Both the position numbers and the translations under genes were made by a program. Of a DNA stretch of 64,000 nucleotides, positions 54,272-63,073 are shown one piece after another. Below the pieces are notes generated by a model that was not told where the DNA came from, ran no database searches, and worked only from the letters and a program-made list of their open reading frames with translations. Origin of the DNA: Nocardia arthritidis (GTDB taxonomy: Bacteria; Actinomycetota; Actinomycetes; Mycobacteriales; Mycobacteriaceae); assembly GCF_011801145.1 (NCBI RefSeq), contig NZ_CP046172.1, forward strand, positions 9,114,001-9,178,000. Direction: 5' to 3'. Each line of letters starts with the position of its first letter. Within the stretch, counting starts at the first letter, position 1.

Positions 54272-55659
54272 GCCTGCCGCTCCTGTCCGCCCGCTTGATG
54301 TCCCGCGGTGAAATCGTCGGCGAGCTCGCCGATCGAGCTGATCTCCATCGGCGCGGCAACCGCTTGTGCCGCACCGGGTTTCAGCTCGAACAACTCGCGC
54401 AACGCCTCGGCGTAGCTGTCCCCGCCCGGGGTGGACGCCAGCTGCTTGACCCGCACCGTCGGCGCGTGCAGCAGCTTGTCAACCACCCGGCGCACGGTGC
54501 GCGCCACCTCGTCGCGCTCCGGATCGGCCAGGCCGGGCAGCCGCGAATCCAGCCGCAGCAGTTCGGCCTCGACCACCTCGGCGGCGCGCTGACGCAGCGC
54601 GGCGACGGTCGGGGTGACCTCCGCCATCCGTTGTCCGGCAAGATATTTCGCGAGTTCCTCGGCGACGATCGCGCGGGCCGCCGCGGTATCGGCGGCGGCC
54701 GCGCCCGCGGCCGGATCGCGCTGCAGCGTCTCGATATCGATCACGGTGACGCCGGGCAGTCCGGCCACCGCGTGCTCGACATCGCGCGGCAGCCCGAGGT
54801 CGCAGAGCACGAGCGGCCTTGTCGCACTTCGGTTCTGATCGGTCAGCGCCCGGTGCACATCGGCGAGGGTGATCACGGTGCCGACCGCGCCGGTACAGGT
54901 GAGCACCACGTCGGCGGTGGCCAGCGCCTCGGCCAGCCGGGAGAGCTCGAACCCGACGGCGGCGCGCACCCCGTGCGCAAGCGCGGTTTCCGCCAGCCGG
55001 TGGGCCCGCTCGATGGTGCGGTTCACCACGGTGATCCGGTCCACGCCCGCACGCGAAAGATGCGCTACCGCAAGGCCGCCCATCGCGCCCGCGCCGACGA
55101 CCACGGCGGTCTTGCCGGTCAGGTCGCCGAGCAGCTGCTGTGCCCGCTCCAGCGCCACCGAGACCACCGAGGCGCCCGCCCGGTCGATCCCGGTCTCCGA
55201 ATGCACCCGCTTGCCGACCCGCAGCGCCTGCTGGGCCAGCTCGTGCATGGTGCGCCCGACGGCCTGCTGCGCGTCGGCGGCGGCGTACGCGCCGCGGATC
55301 TGGCTGAGCACCTGCTGCTCGCCGACCACCATCGAATCCAGCCCGCTCGCCACCGCGAACAGGTGCTCGGCCGCGGCCTCGCTGTAGCGGACGTACGCGT
55401 GCTTGGTCAGATCGGGCAGCGGCAGTCCGGAGTGTTTGGTCAGCAGCTCGCCGACCTCGGCCAGGCCGCCGTGGAAGGCGTCCACCACCGCGTACACCTC
55501 GACGCGGTTGCAGGTGGAGACGATCATCGCCTCCGAGACATGACTGGAGGCCAGCATGCGGTCGATCAGCTTCGGCCGGTCGGCATCGGTGATCGCGACC
55601 TTCTCCAGTACCGCGACGGGTGCGCTCCGATGCGAAATCCCGACTAGCAGAACACTCAT
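54268..55659 (-). CDS. hemA: Glutamyl-tRNA reductase
   Basis: A 463-residue enzyme reducing glutamyl-tRNA to glutamate-1-semialdehyde, the first and usually rate-setting heme step. The nucleophile C50 lies in [11 protein letters not shown], the NADPH site is [16 protein letters not shown] near 185, and the helical dimerisation domain is at the C terminus. It starts 3 bp after the rex stop, so it is in the same operon and exposed to Rex control. Its product feeds HemL, encoded at 44.5-45.9 kb. Confidence 0.96.
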   Translation of the reverse strand: MSVLLVGISHRSAPVAVLEKVAITDADRPKLIDRMLASSHVSEAMIVSTCNRVEVYAVVDAFHGGLAEVGELLTKHSGLPLPDLTKHAYVRYSEAAAEHLFAVASGLDSMVVGEQQVLSQIRGAYAAADAQQAVGRTMHELAQQALRVGKRVHSETGIDRAGASVVSVALERAQQLLGDLTGKTAVVVGAGAMGGLAVAHLSRAGVDRITVVNRTIERAHRLAETALAHGVRAAVGFELSRLAEALATADVVLTCTGAVGTVITLADVHRALTDQNRSATRPLVLCDLGLPRDVEHAVAGLPGVTVIDIETLQRDPAAGAAAADTAAARAIVAEELAKYLAGQRMAEVTPTVAALRQRAAEVVEAELLRLDSRLPGLADPERDEVARTVRRVVDKLLHAPTVRVKQLASTPGGDSYAEALRELFELKPGAAQAVAAPMEISSIGELADDFTAGHQAGGQERQA

Positions 55660-55662
55660 GCC

Positions 55663-56553
55663 CTAAACCACCGATCCCTTGCTGGAAGGCTCCGTTGCCG
55701 AATGGGAGGCTGCGGCGTGCTTCGCCGTCGCATGCTGGGTCGTCGAATGCTTGAGTGCCGGATGCCCGTTCGCGGCGTGTCCAGCCATCCCCCGATGTCT
55801 ACCGTCGGCCGTTACGCCGGGGAGGGTGATCCGGCCCGGGATCGCGGGTGTCACCTCGGGCAGTTCGGCCGCCGCGGTGGTCTCCGCGACATTGCGGGCG
55901 GTCTCGAACGAGAGCATCTGCAGTTCCGCCGCCAGATCGACGCGCCGCACCTCGACGGTGCCCGGCACGCTCAGCTCGCACGGCGCGAAGCTCAGAATGG
56001 ATTGCAGCCCGGCGGCGACCAACCGGTCGCAGACGTCCTGGGCCGCGTCGTCGGGCACGGTGATGACGGCGATGGTCGGTGCGAGCGCGGCGACGGCGGC
56101 GTCCAGATCGACGACATCGCCGACGGTCAGCCCGGCCACCTCCAGCCCGATCACCGCGGGATCGCTGTCGAATATGCCGACGACGGTGAACCCGCGCCGC
56201 GGGAACCCGCCGTAGCCCACCAGCGCGCGCCCCAGATTCCCGGCGCCGACCAGCACCACCCGGTGCCCCTGCGAGAGCCCGAGCACATCCTCGATCCTGG
56301 TGTGCAGCTTGACGACGTCGTAGCCGACACCGCGCACGCCGTTGGGTCCGAGGAAGGACAGATCCTTGCGCAACTTCGCCGAATTGACACCCGCCGCGAC
56401 AGCCAGTTCCTCACTCGATACGATGGCAACACCGTCGTCGGCCAACATGGCGAGGACCCGGAGATAGGTGGCCAACCGCGCCACCGTGGCCTGCGGGATG
56501 TCCTTCTGCAGAGCCCTGGAGACGCCGCCTGGCGCCTCATGCTGCTCTGTCAC
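55663..56553 (-). CDS. rex: Redox-sensing transcriptional repressor Rex
   Basis: A 296-residue NADH/NAD+ sensor. GTG 56553 is supported by GAGGAG. The N-terminal winged helix includes IPQATVARLATYLRVLAML and GVNSAKLRKDLSFLGPNGVR. The Rossmann domain has VVLVGAGNLGRALVGYGGFP, and the C-terminal swapped helix is ELQMLSFETAR. After about residue 235 there is an unusual low-complexity tail of His, Ala, Thr and Ser (GHPALKHSTTQHATAKHAAA). An operator lies upstream, so Rex should repress its own operon with hemACD when NADH is low. Confidence 0.95.
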   Translation of the reverse strand: MTEQHEAPGGVSRALQKDIPQATVARLATYLRVLAMLADDGVAIVSSEELAVAAGVNSAKLRKDLSFLGPNGVRGVGYDVVKLHTRIEDVLGLSQGHRVVLVGAGNLGRALVGYGGFPRRGFTVVGIFDSDPAVIGLEVAGLTVGDVVDLDAAVAALAPTIAVITVPDDAAQDVCDRLVAAGLQSILSFAPCELSVPGTVEVRRVDLAAELQMLSFETARNVAETTAAAELPEVTPAIPGRITLPGVTADGRHRGMAGHAANGHPALKHSTTQHATAKHAAASHSATEPSSKGSVV

Positions 56554-56702
56554 GTCGTCGGCTCCTCGTCCGGCCCGTGCGCGGTCCGGGTCGTCTGTCG
56601 ACCTGCGGCCGGAAAACGGTCCGGTGCCACGGTCGATGTGTCGGATTTCAGGGGTGGGTTCGCGCCTCGGCGCTGCGGGTCGCGTGCCACCACCGTAACT
56701 GC

Positions 56703-56720
56703 TTGTGAAGCCCTGCACAA
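56703..56720. promoter_or_regulatory. Rex operator (ROP) upstream of rex-hemACD
   Basis: TTGTGAA-GCCC-TGCACAA matches the actinobacterial Rex consensus TTGTGAA-N4-TTCACAA at 13 of 14 arm positions. It lies 150 bp upstream of the rex start codon, where the rex promoter is expected. The assignment follows from the match and from known autoregulation of rex-hem operons in Streptomyces. Confidence 0.8.
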
Positions 56721-56791
56721 AGTCGGTGAATTGCGCCTCATTTTCCGCCGCGACCCGCCGTGTTGGGCAAAGCGACACGACCCTGTTTGGG

Positions 56792-57061
56792 TCAGCGACT
56801 GAGATCCGCGCGCAATCGGGGCTCGTCAACGTCGAAATAGCTGTGCTCACGACCGTTCAGCAACACCACGGGCAACCTGTCGCCGAACTCCGCGCGCAGC
56901 GCCGGATCGGTGGCGGCCGCCACGTCGACGTCGACGGTTTCCGGCTCGATCCCGAAATCCGCGCAGATCATCCGCAGTTGATCCAGTGCGACGGCGCACA
57001 GGCCGCAGCCCGCGCGGGTCAGCAGGGTCACCGAATGTGTGGCATTGGTCATGACGGACAT
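56792..57061 (-). CDS. Glutaredoxin-like protein
   Basis: An 89-residue thioredoxin-fold protein of the DUF836/glutaredoxin 2 type. ATG 57061 was chosen because GAGGGG lies seven bases upstream; ATG 57052 is possible. The redox pair is CGLC (C19, C22) in LLTRAGCGLCAVAL, and the cis-proline is in DRLPVVLLNG. It sits just upstream of rex, as Rv0508 does near hemA. It probably handles small protein disulfides. Confidence 0.88.
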   Translation of the reverse strand: MSVMTNATHSVTLLTRAGCGLCAVALDQLRMICADFGIEPETVDVDVAAATDPALRAEFGDRLPVVLLNGREHSYFDVDEPRLRADLSR

Positions 57062-57163
57062 TAAATCCCCTCGCCACATACCGGTTGGTCCACGCGGACC
57101 GGGTATAGGTGTCATCGAATCCGGTTAATGTGGACGTGGTTCGCGCGACGGGCGGAGGTACTG

Positions 57164-58192
57164 GTGCCGGAACGATCGAAGGTGGAGAGGGCCGGATTCA
57201 TCGCGGGACGATTCGGCGAGTTTCCGGTGCGCTGGAATTTCGGGCCACTCGGCCAGAACCTGCAGGATCAGCTGGCGCGCATCTCGCGCAGCCCGTTCGG
57301 TCCGAGCGAGGAGGAGGTGCGCGCCAACCTGGCGGGCGAGGCCAGCGCCGATGCGGCGCTCGCGCTGCACGACGCCGAATTGGCCGCCGCCGATGCCGAA
57401 CCCGCCGGTCCGGAGGCCCCGCGCGATCTGACCGCCGCCGCATTCTTCGATGTCGACAACACGATGGTGCAGGGTGCGTCCATCGTGCACTTCGCCCGCG
57501 GGCTGGCCGCGCGCAAATACTTCAAGACCTCCGACCTGGTCGACATCGCGTGGAAGCAGGTGAAATTCCGGGTCACCGGCAAGGAGAACAGCACCGATAT
57601 GGCCAGCGGTAAGGAGAAGGCGCTGGCCTTCATCGCCGGCCGCTCCACCGCCGAATTGGCCGCGCTCGGCGAGGAGATCTACGACGAGATCATCGCCGAC
57701 AAGATCTGGCCGGGTACCCGCGCGCTCGCGCAGATGCATCTCGACGCCGGACAGCAGGTGTGGTTGGTCACCGCGACGCCGGTGGAGCTGGCGCAGGTGA
57801 TCGCCAAGCGGCTCGGCCTCACCGGCGCGCTCGGCACGGTGGCCGAAAGCGTAGACGGGAAGTTCACCGGCCGCCTGGTCGGCGATATCCTGCACGGCCT
57901 CGGCAAGGCACATGCGGTGCGCACCTTGGCGATTCGCGAGGGACTGAACCTCAAGCGGTGCACCGCGTACTCCGACAGCCACAACGACGTACCGATGCTG
58001 TCACTGGTCGGCACCGCGGTGGCGATCAATCCGGATTCGGATCTGCGCGAGGTGGCCAAGAACCGCGGCTGGGAGATCCGCGACTTCCGCACCGGCCGCA
58101 AGGCGGCAAAGGTCGGCGTGCCGACGGCGCTCGCTTTGGGCGCGGCGGGCGGCGCGGTGGCCGCCGTGATCACCCGCCGCCGCGAGCACTGA
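57164..58192 (+). CDS. HAD-IB family hydrolase (SerB1-like)
   Basis: A 342-residue phosphatase-like protein. The GTG at 57164 is favoured by GGAGG five bases upstream; an ATG at 57128 would add 12 residues. The nucleophile motif is FFDVDNTMV (DVDNT at residues 96-100), then [14 protein letters not shown] and a [11 protein letters not shown] metal motif. The C-terminal helix ([15 protein letters not shown]) may anchor it to the membrane. In M. tuberculosis the relative is serB1 (Rv0505c). True phosphoserine activity is not certain. Confidence 0.88.
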   Translation: MPERSKVERAGFIAGRFGEFPVRWNFGPLGQNLQDQLARISRSPFGPSEEEVRANLAGEASADAALALHDAELAAADAEPAGPEAPRDLTAAAFFDVDNTMVQGASIVHFARGLAARKYFKTSDLVDIAWKQVKFRVTGKENSTDMASGKEKALAFIAGRSTAELAALGEEIYDEIIADKIWPGTRALAQMHLDAGQQVWLVTATPVELAQVIAKRLGLTGALGTVAESVDGKFTGRLVGDILHGLGKAHAVRTLAIREGLNLKRCTAYSDSHNDVPMLSLVGTAVAINPDSDLREVAKNRGWEIRDFRTGRKAAKVGVPTALALGAAGGAVAAVITRRREH

Positions 58193-58201
58193 GGCGAAAA
58201 T

Positions 58202-59233
58202 TCAGCCGGTGAACGGGTTCCGGCGCTTGTTCAGCAGCTTGTACAGGGTCTGCTGGATGGTCTCCCGAACCTGATCGGTGACCTCGAACATGGTCATCGG
58301 GTCGTCGGCCGCCTCCGGCTCGTAACCCGTTGTCGGGATGGGGGTTCCGAATTCGATGTACCACTTCGACGGCAGCGGCAGCGCACCGAGCGGCCCCAGG
58401 TGCGGGAACAGCGGCGTCACCGGGAAGTACGGCAGCCCGAGCAGCCGGGCCAGCGGCTTGATATCGGTCAGCTTCGGGTAGATCTCCTCGGATCCGACGA
58501 TCGAGCACGGGATGATCGGCACCCCGGTGCGCACCGCCGCGGCGACGAAACCGCCGCGACCGAACCGCTGCAGCTTGTACCGGTCCGCGTAGTTCTTGCC
58601 GACGCCCTTGAAACCCTCGGGAAATACCCCGGTCAATTCGCCTGTGCGCAAGAGCCTTTCGGCGTCGGGGCGGCAGGCCAGGGTGTGCCCCGCCTTGCGG
58701 GCGAGCATGCCGAGCAGCGGCATCTCGAAGATCAGGTCGGCGGCGAGCAGCCGCAGCGCGCGCTGCTTGGGATGGTGGTCGTGCACGGCCAGCTGCAGCA
58801 TCAACCCGTCGAGCGGCACGGTGCCCGCGTGGTTGGCCACCAGCAGCGCACCGCCGACCTCGGGAATGTTCTCGATACCGCTCACCTTGACCCGGAACCA
58901 GATATCCGAAAGCGGCCGCAGCGCGGGCAGAATCACCGATTCCAGCAGATGTTCGTCGAAACCGAATTCGTCGATCTGGTAGTCACCGGTGAGCCTGCGC
59001 CGGGCGAAATCGGCTGTCTTGCCGATCTGTTTGCCGATCGCACCGCGCACCAGGTCCGAAAGCGATTGCGGCGCGGGAGGTTCCGCCGCGGTCAGCCGAT
59101 CGGTGAGCGAGGTGACCGGGCTCGGCAGGAAATCCGCGTCGGGCACCGTATCGAGCCTGCGCCGCGCCGCCGGTCGCAGCCGCGCCTCCAGCTGTGCGTC
59201 GTGGAGTTGAATGACCTTCGCTACATCGTTCAT
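58202..59233 (-). CDS. Lysophospholipid acyltransferase family protein (PlsC-like)
   Basis: A 343-residue protein with a glycerophosphate acyltransferase domain from about residue 110. The catalytic HX4D is NHAGTVPLD, and the glycerol-phosphate motif is GVFPEGFKGVGK. The first 100 residues are a charged extension not seen in small PlsC enzymes. It probably acylates a membrane lipid intermediate. ATG 59233 overlaps the stop of the epimerase gene by 4 bp, as for Rv0501-Rv0502. Confidence 0.9.
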   Translation of the reverse strand: MNDVAKVIQLHDAQLEARLRPAARRRLDTVPDADFLPSPVTSLTDRLTAAEPPAPQSLSDLVRGAIGKQIGKTADFARRRLTGDYQIDEFGFDEHLLESVILPALRPLSDIWFRVKVSGIENIPEVGGALLVANHAGTVPLDGLMLQLAVHDHHPKQRALRLLAADLIFEMPLLGMLARKAGHTLACRPDAERLLRTGELTGVFPEGFKGVGKNYADRYKLQRFGRGGFVAAAVRTGVPIIPCSIVGSEEIYPKLTDIKPLARLLGLPYFPVTPLFPHLGPLGALPLPSKWYIEFGTPIPTTGYEPEAADDPMTMFEVTDQVRETIQQTLYKLLNKRRNPFTG

Positions 59234-60306
59234 GAGTGTGCTCCCGTATCGGCCCCGACCAGGCCGAGCAGTTTTCGTTCTGCGACATCGATCCACGCGG
59301 GATCGAAGACGGGCCGCAACGCTGCGCCCCCGATGAAGTCGTCGAATGCCTGCACCGTCGTCCAGCGCGGCTGGAAGCCGAGCTCGGTGCGCATACGGGT
59401 GGTGTCCAGACCACAACCGAAGTGGAAGTAGTCCAGCTGCTCGCCGCTGAAATCCCGCATCACCGGGCCCATCAGCGCGCGGCCGACGGTGCGGAAAACA
59501 ATGAACGGGACCGGTACCTCGATGCGTCCGGCCCGGCGCACCGCCTGCGAGAGCGCGAGCGCGCCGTCACCGGCGATATTGAAGGTTCCGGCGCGTCCGG
59601 CCGTCGCCGCGGTCGCGAGCGCCGCGACGGCGTCCTCCTCGTGCAGCAGTTGCAGCCGCGCGTCCCGGCCGAAGACGGTCGGGGTGATCGGTGAACGTAA
59701 ATACTGCGCGCCCCGCGCGGCCGACCGCGGACCGACAATGGGCGCGAAACGCAGAATCGTCGTAGCGATATCCGGACGACGCCGCGCCAATCCTCGGACG
59801 AATCCCTCGATTTCGATCATGTCCCGGGCAAACCAACCGCTCGGTGGTTGTCGGGCGCCCATTTCTTCGGTGAATTTCGCCGGATCTTTCGCACTGCACC
59901 CGTACACCGCCGACGACGAACGCACCACAACTCGCTCTACGTTCGGCGATTTCTGGCATACCGCGAGCAACTGCATGGCGCCGAGGACGTTGAGATCCTT
60001 CATCACCGCCCGCGCACCGCCGGCGGGTGGGCGCGACAGCACACCCGCGTGCACCACGGTGTCCACCGCGTTACCGCCGATTATCTTGCGGATCAACGGA
60101 TTTCGAATATCGGCCCGGATGAACTCGGCGCGCCCCATGCGGCGCTGCAGCTCGCGGCTCGGGGTCATCGTGTCCACCGCGATGATCCGCTCGATCTCCG
60201 GATCCTGGGCAAGGCGCGCCACCGTGTTGCCGCCGAAAAAACGGCTGGCACCGGTCACCAGCACCACTTTGGGTGCGCTGCCTCGCATCTCGGATCCCAC
60301 CGCCAC
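59230..60306 (-). CDS. NAD-dependent epimerase/dehydratase family protein
   Basis: A 358-residue extended short-chain dehydrogenase. The nucleotide motif is VTGASRFFGGNT near residue 18. The usual YxxxK is not clear: the region reads SSSAVYGCSAKDPAKF, followed by WFARDMIEIEGFVRGLARRR. It resembles Rv0501 (annotated galE2), but true UDP-galactose epimerase activity is doubtful. Translationally coupled to the PlsC-like gene, so a joint role in envelope lipid or glycolipid metabolism is possible. Confidence 0.87.
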   Translation of the reverse strand: MAVGSEMRGSAPKVVLVTGASRFFGGNTVARLAQDPEIERIIAVDTMTPSRELQRRMGRAEFIRADIRNPLIRKIIGGNAVDTVVHAGVLSRPPAGGARAVMKDLNVLGAMQLLAVCQKSPNVERVVVRSSSAVYGCSAKDPAKFTEEMGARQPPSGWFARDMIEIEGFVRGLARRRPDIATTILRFAPIVGPRSAARGAQYLRSPITPTVFGRDARLQLLHEEDAVAALATAATAGRAGTFNIAGDGALALSQAVRRAGRIEVPVPFIVFRTVGRALMGPVMRDFSGEQLDYFHFGCGLDTTRMRTELGFQPRWTTVQAFDDFIGGAALRPVFDPAWIDVAERKLLGLVGADTGAHS

Positions 60307-60514
60307 CTGCCTGGCCGCAAAGCCGAATTATTTCGCGTTCCAGAGTAACCGTAGTCATCGGCGGTCTCGAGGGTATTAACCAGCTTCTAACGATGACTTC
60401 AATCACTCGATACATGGCTTTGCGACCCTGCGCCGCAAGGAATTTCAATGCCGGTGATTTAAACGAAAGTTCGTTGCGCCCCTAGACGCGGCAGGGGCGA
60501 ATCGTCACATGAAA

Positions 60515-60546
60515 GAGGCCCGGCACTGCGTACAGTGCCGGGCCTC
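60515..60546 (-). terminator. Terminator of the bS22 gene
   Basis: A 14-bp perfect stem (GAGGCCCGGCACTG, 60515-60528, with its complement at 60533-60546) and loop CGTA. On the minus strand the stem is followed by TTTC. It lies 15 bp beyond the bS22 stop. Confidence 0.88.
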
Positions 60547-60561
60547 TCCGCTCTCGCGCGC

Positions 60562-60663
60562 TTACTTGCCGAGTTTGCGCCGCTGAACACGCGTGCGGCG
60601 AAGCAGCTTGCGGTGCTTCTTCTTCGACATGCGCTTGCGGCGCTTCTTGATCACAGAACCCAT
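60562..60663 (-). CDS. Small ribosomal protein bS22 (AURKAIP1/COX24-domain peptide)
   Basis: A 33-residue, extremely basic peptide ([20 protein letters not shown], then [13 protein letters not shown]) starting at ATG 60663. This is the actinobacterial 30S subunit protein bS22, seen in mycobacterial ribosome structures and related to the mitochondrial COX24/AURKAIP1 C terminus. It is a stand-alone transcript with its own terminator. Too short for most gene callers. Confidence 0.93.
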
Positions 60664-60859
60664 AGGGTTGTTCCTCGCGTTCTCTCTACTCGGCACGCGC
60701 ATACGTTCGCGCGCGTTTGCTGTCCGGTCGTTCGGCAAGCCTCACGCCCCATGTCCGCGCCGCCGGATACCACGGCGCACCGACTAGCGGTGCGGCCGGC
60801 GGGCGAACACGAACCGAGGGTCTATCGTACCGGGACGTCCTGGATGGACTCGAACCGGC

Positions 60860-61132
60860 TCAACCGGCGTCGAAGTAGGACGTCTCCAGGTAGTCGTGCA
60901 CCGCCTTGGCGTGTACCCGGAACGAGCGGCCGACCCGCACCGCCGGCAGTTCGCCGGAGTGCACGAGCCGGTACACCGTCATCTTGGATACCCGCATCAG
61001 ATTCGCTACCTCGGCGACGGTGAGGAACTGCGTTCCGCCGCCGATCACCGGTTGACTTGCCCTGCTAGATGAGCCGGAACCGCTGCCGGACGACCCACCA
61101 TTGTTCGCAGACATCTTGTTCGAAGACATCAT
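60860..61132 (-). CDS. Excisionase-type (MerR-like) HTH protein, Rv0500A-like
   Basis: A 90-residue DNA-binding protein. The start ATG 61132 lies 11 bases after GGAGG; ATG 61129 or 61114 are alternatives. A Gly/Ser-rich disordered N terminus of about 35 residues precedes the domain FLTVAEVANLMRVSKMTVYR with LVHSGELPAVRVGRSFRVHA. The last residues (ETSYFDAG) are as in M. tuberculosis Rv0500A. The name excisionase reflects the fold only; no phage gene is nearby. Likely a chromosomal regulator between proC and bS22. Confidence 0.9.
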   Translation of the reverse strand: MMSSNKMSANNGGSSGSGSGSSSRASQPVIGGGTQFLTVAEVANLMRVSKMTVYRLVHSGELPAVRVGRSFRVHAKAVHDYLETSYFDAG

Positions 61133-61318
61133 TGCACCATTGACCTCCGGCACGTCCGCGCCGCCGGCTTCCCCACCGGCGGAACAGACACGCACGTGCT
61201 CCTTGAAGCTTAGCGGGGCCAGTGGGATTACTGCGACGGGAGTGAGAAATCGGGTTTTACGATTGGGAACCGACCGGTCACGGTGCGTTTACTGGGTTGA
61301 ATCGGCTCGTAAGATTCG

Positions 61319-62143
61319 CTAGCGGTCCTCACCCGCCTGGCCCAGCTCCGCCGATCGATCCCGGGCGGCGTGCAGCGCCTCCAGAAACGCCGAGCGCACC
61401 CCGTGACGCTCCAGCTCGCGCATCGCCGCCGCCGTGGTGCCGGCGGGTGAGGTGACCGCGGCGCGCAGCTCGACGGCGCTCTGATCGGCGTCGTCGAGCA
61501 GCGCGGCCGAACCCACCAGCGTCTGCACCACCAACTGTGTGGCCACCTCACGGTTCAAGCCCAGTCCGACGGATGCGTCGATCATGGCCTCGACCACCAG
61601 GAAGAAATAGGCGGGTCCCGATCCGGACACCGCGGTCACCGCATCCATCTGCGCCTCAGCGACGGTGGCCACCTTGCCGACGGCGCCGAGCAATTCGGTC
61701 ACCTGGGCCAGTTGCTCGGCCCTGACGTGGCGTCCCGGCGCCAGCACGGACATGCCCTGACCGACCAGCATCGGAGTGTTCGCCATGACCCGGACGACCG
61801 GGAAACCCGCAGGCAGATGCCGTTCCAGCCGCGCGATCGGCACGCCTGCGGCCAGCGAGACCAGCACCTGGTCGCGCTCGCCGCCGATGACGGCCTTGCT
61901 CAGATCGGTCATCACCGATTCGACGTCGCCGGGCTTGACGGCGATCACCACCAGATCGGCGCCGGTCACCGCGTCGGCGACCGCATCGGTGACCCGGATG
62001 TCGAGGCGGTCGGCGAGCAGCAGCGCCCGATCCGGATGCGTCTCGACGACAACGAGATCCTTGGCCTGCCGACCCGATTCGAGCAATCCGGCGAGCAACG
62101 CCTCACCGATCCGGCCGCCGCCGATCACCGCAATCCTCGTCAT
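61319..62143 (-). CDS. proC: Pyrroline-5-carboxylate reductase
   Basis: A 274-residue enzyme catalysing the last step of proline synthesis with NAD(P)H. The N-terminal Rossmann motif is AVIGGGRIGEALLAGLL. The C-terminal dimerisation domain has MDAVTAVSGSGPAYFFLVVE and VTSPAGTTAAAMRELERHGV, the diagnostic P5CR signature. ATG 62143 is taken as start. It is 24 bp downstream of the isomerase gene, probably one transcript. Confidence 0.96.
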   Translation of the reverse strand: MTRIAVIGGGRIGEALLAGLLESGRQAKDLVVVETHPDRALLLADRLDIRVTDAVADAVTGADLVVIAVKPGDVESVMTDLSKAVIGGERDQVLVSLAAGVPIARLERHLPAGFPVVRVMANTPMLVGQGMSVLAPGRHVRAEQLAQVTELLGAVGKVATVAEAQMDAVTAVSGSGPAYFFLVVEAMIDASVGLGLNREVATQLVVQTLVGSAALLDDADQSAVELRAAVTSPAGTTAAAMRELERHGVRSAFLEALHAARDRSAELGQAGEDR

Positions 62144-62167
62144 GGAATCCAAGGCTAGAGGCGGCTT

Positions 62168-63058
62168 TCAGCCGCGGTTCGCGTGGGTCGGCTCGGCGGC
62201 GGGCGCCGGGGTCATGCCGTTGAGGTGGGTGCGCGCGAAGGTGAGCGTGCGGCGCAGCATGGCGGCGCGGTCCGCGGTGGTGCGCGCGTTCTGCGTATTG
62301 ATCTCGGCGACAGCGTGTCCGGTGAATCCGGAACGCACCAGCATCGCGCACAGTTCGACGCACGGCTGGGTGCCGTCGCCCGGCACCAGATGTTCGTCGT
62401 GCGCGGCGCCGCGGCCGTCGGCCAGATGCAGGTGGGTCAGGTTGTGCCCCATCCGCGCCGCCAGCGCCAGCGGGTCGGCGCCCGCGGTGGCGGTATGCGA
62501 AAGATCCAGGGTGTAGTGCCGGAACCCGGTATCGGTCGGATCGTAGGACGGGCTGAAGGCGGTGAGCGCCAAGCCGGGACCGCCGCGGCGCTCCAGCCGC
62601 TTCACCGAGGCGCCGCGCCGCCCGAACAGCGTGTCGGCCCGCATCGGGAACATATTCTCCACCGCGACCGCGACCGGGCTCGACTCCTCCAGCTCGGCCA
62701 CCTGCTCGGCGAACCCGTCGGCGTATCGACGCTGCCAGCGGAACGGCGGATGCACGACGACGGTATCCGCGCCGAGCGCCTCCGCGGTGCGCACGCTGCG
62801 CTCGAGTTTGGCCACCGGATCGGCGCCCCAAACCCGTTGCGAGATCAGCAGGCACGGCGCGTGGATGGCGAGCACCGGCACCCCGTACTTGTGCGCGTAC
62901 GCCTGCACGGTGGAGATGCTCTGGCTGGCCGGCTCGGCCCACACCATCAATTCGATGCCGTCGTAACCGATTTCGGCCGCGTAGCGGAAGGCCGCCTCGG
63001 TGTTCTGCGGGTAGACCGAGGCCGTCGACAAGCCGACCCGAATCCCGTTGTCGCCCAC
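62168..63058 (-). CDS. Sugar phosphate isomerase/epimerase (xylose isomerase-like TIM barrel)
   Basis: A 296-residue protein starting at GTG 63058. TIM-barrel strands with conserved metal-ligand candidates are IGYDGIELMVW (E), VLAIHAPCLL (H), DTVVVHPPFRW (H), VAVAVENMFP (E), TLDLSHTATA (D, H), HLHLADGRG (H) and HAVAEINTQ (E). This layout fits AP endonuclease family 2, usually sugar isomerases. In M. tuberculosis the counterpart is Rv0498, also before proC. The substrate is unknown. Confidence 0.88.
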   Translation of the reverse strand: MGDNGIRVGLSTASVYPQNTEAAFRYAAEIGYDGIELMVWAEPASQSISTVQAYAHKYGVPVLAIHAPCLLISQRVWGADPVAKLERSVRTAEALGADTVVVHPPFRWQRRYADGFAEQVAELEESSPVAVAVENMFPMRADTLFGRRGASVKRLERRGGPGLALTAFSPSYDPTDTGFRHYTLDLSHTATAGADPLALAARMGHNLTHLHLADGRGAAHDEHLVPGDGTQPCVELCAMLVRSGFTGHAVAEINTQNARTTADRAAMLRRTLTFARTHLNGMTPAPAAEPTHANRG

Positions 63059-63073
63059 TGCCCGCTCCCCGGC

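Noticed and set aside
52413..54311. Plus-strand open frame (632 codons) opposite hemC/hemD
   Set aside because: Ser/Arg/Ala-rich nonsense across two well-defined heme genes; a frame shadow.
60860..61132. Excisionase label as evidence of an integrated element
   Set aside because: The protein matches the conserved chromosomal Rv0500A type beside proC; no integrase or attachment site was seen.
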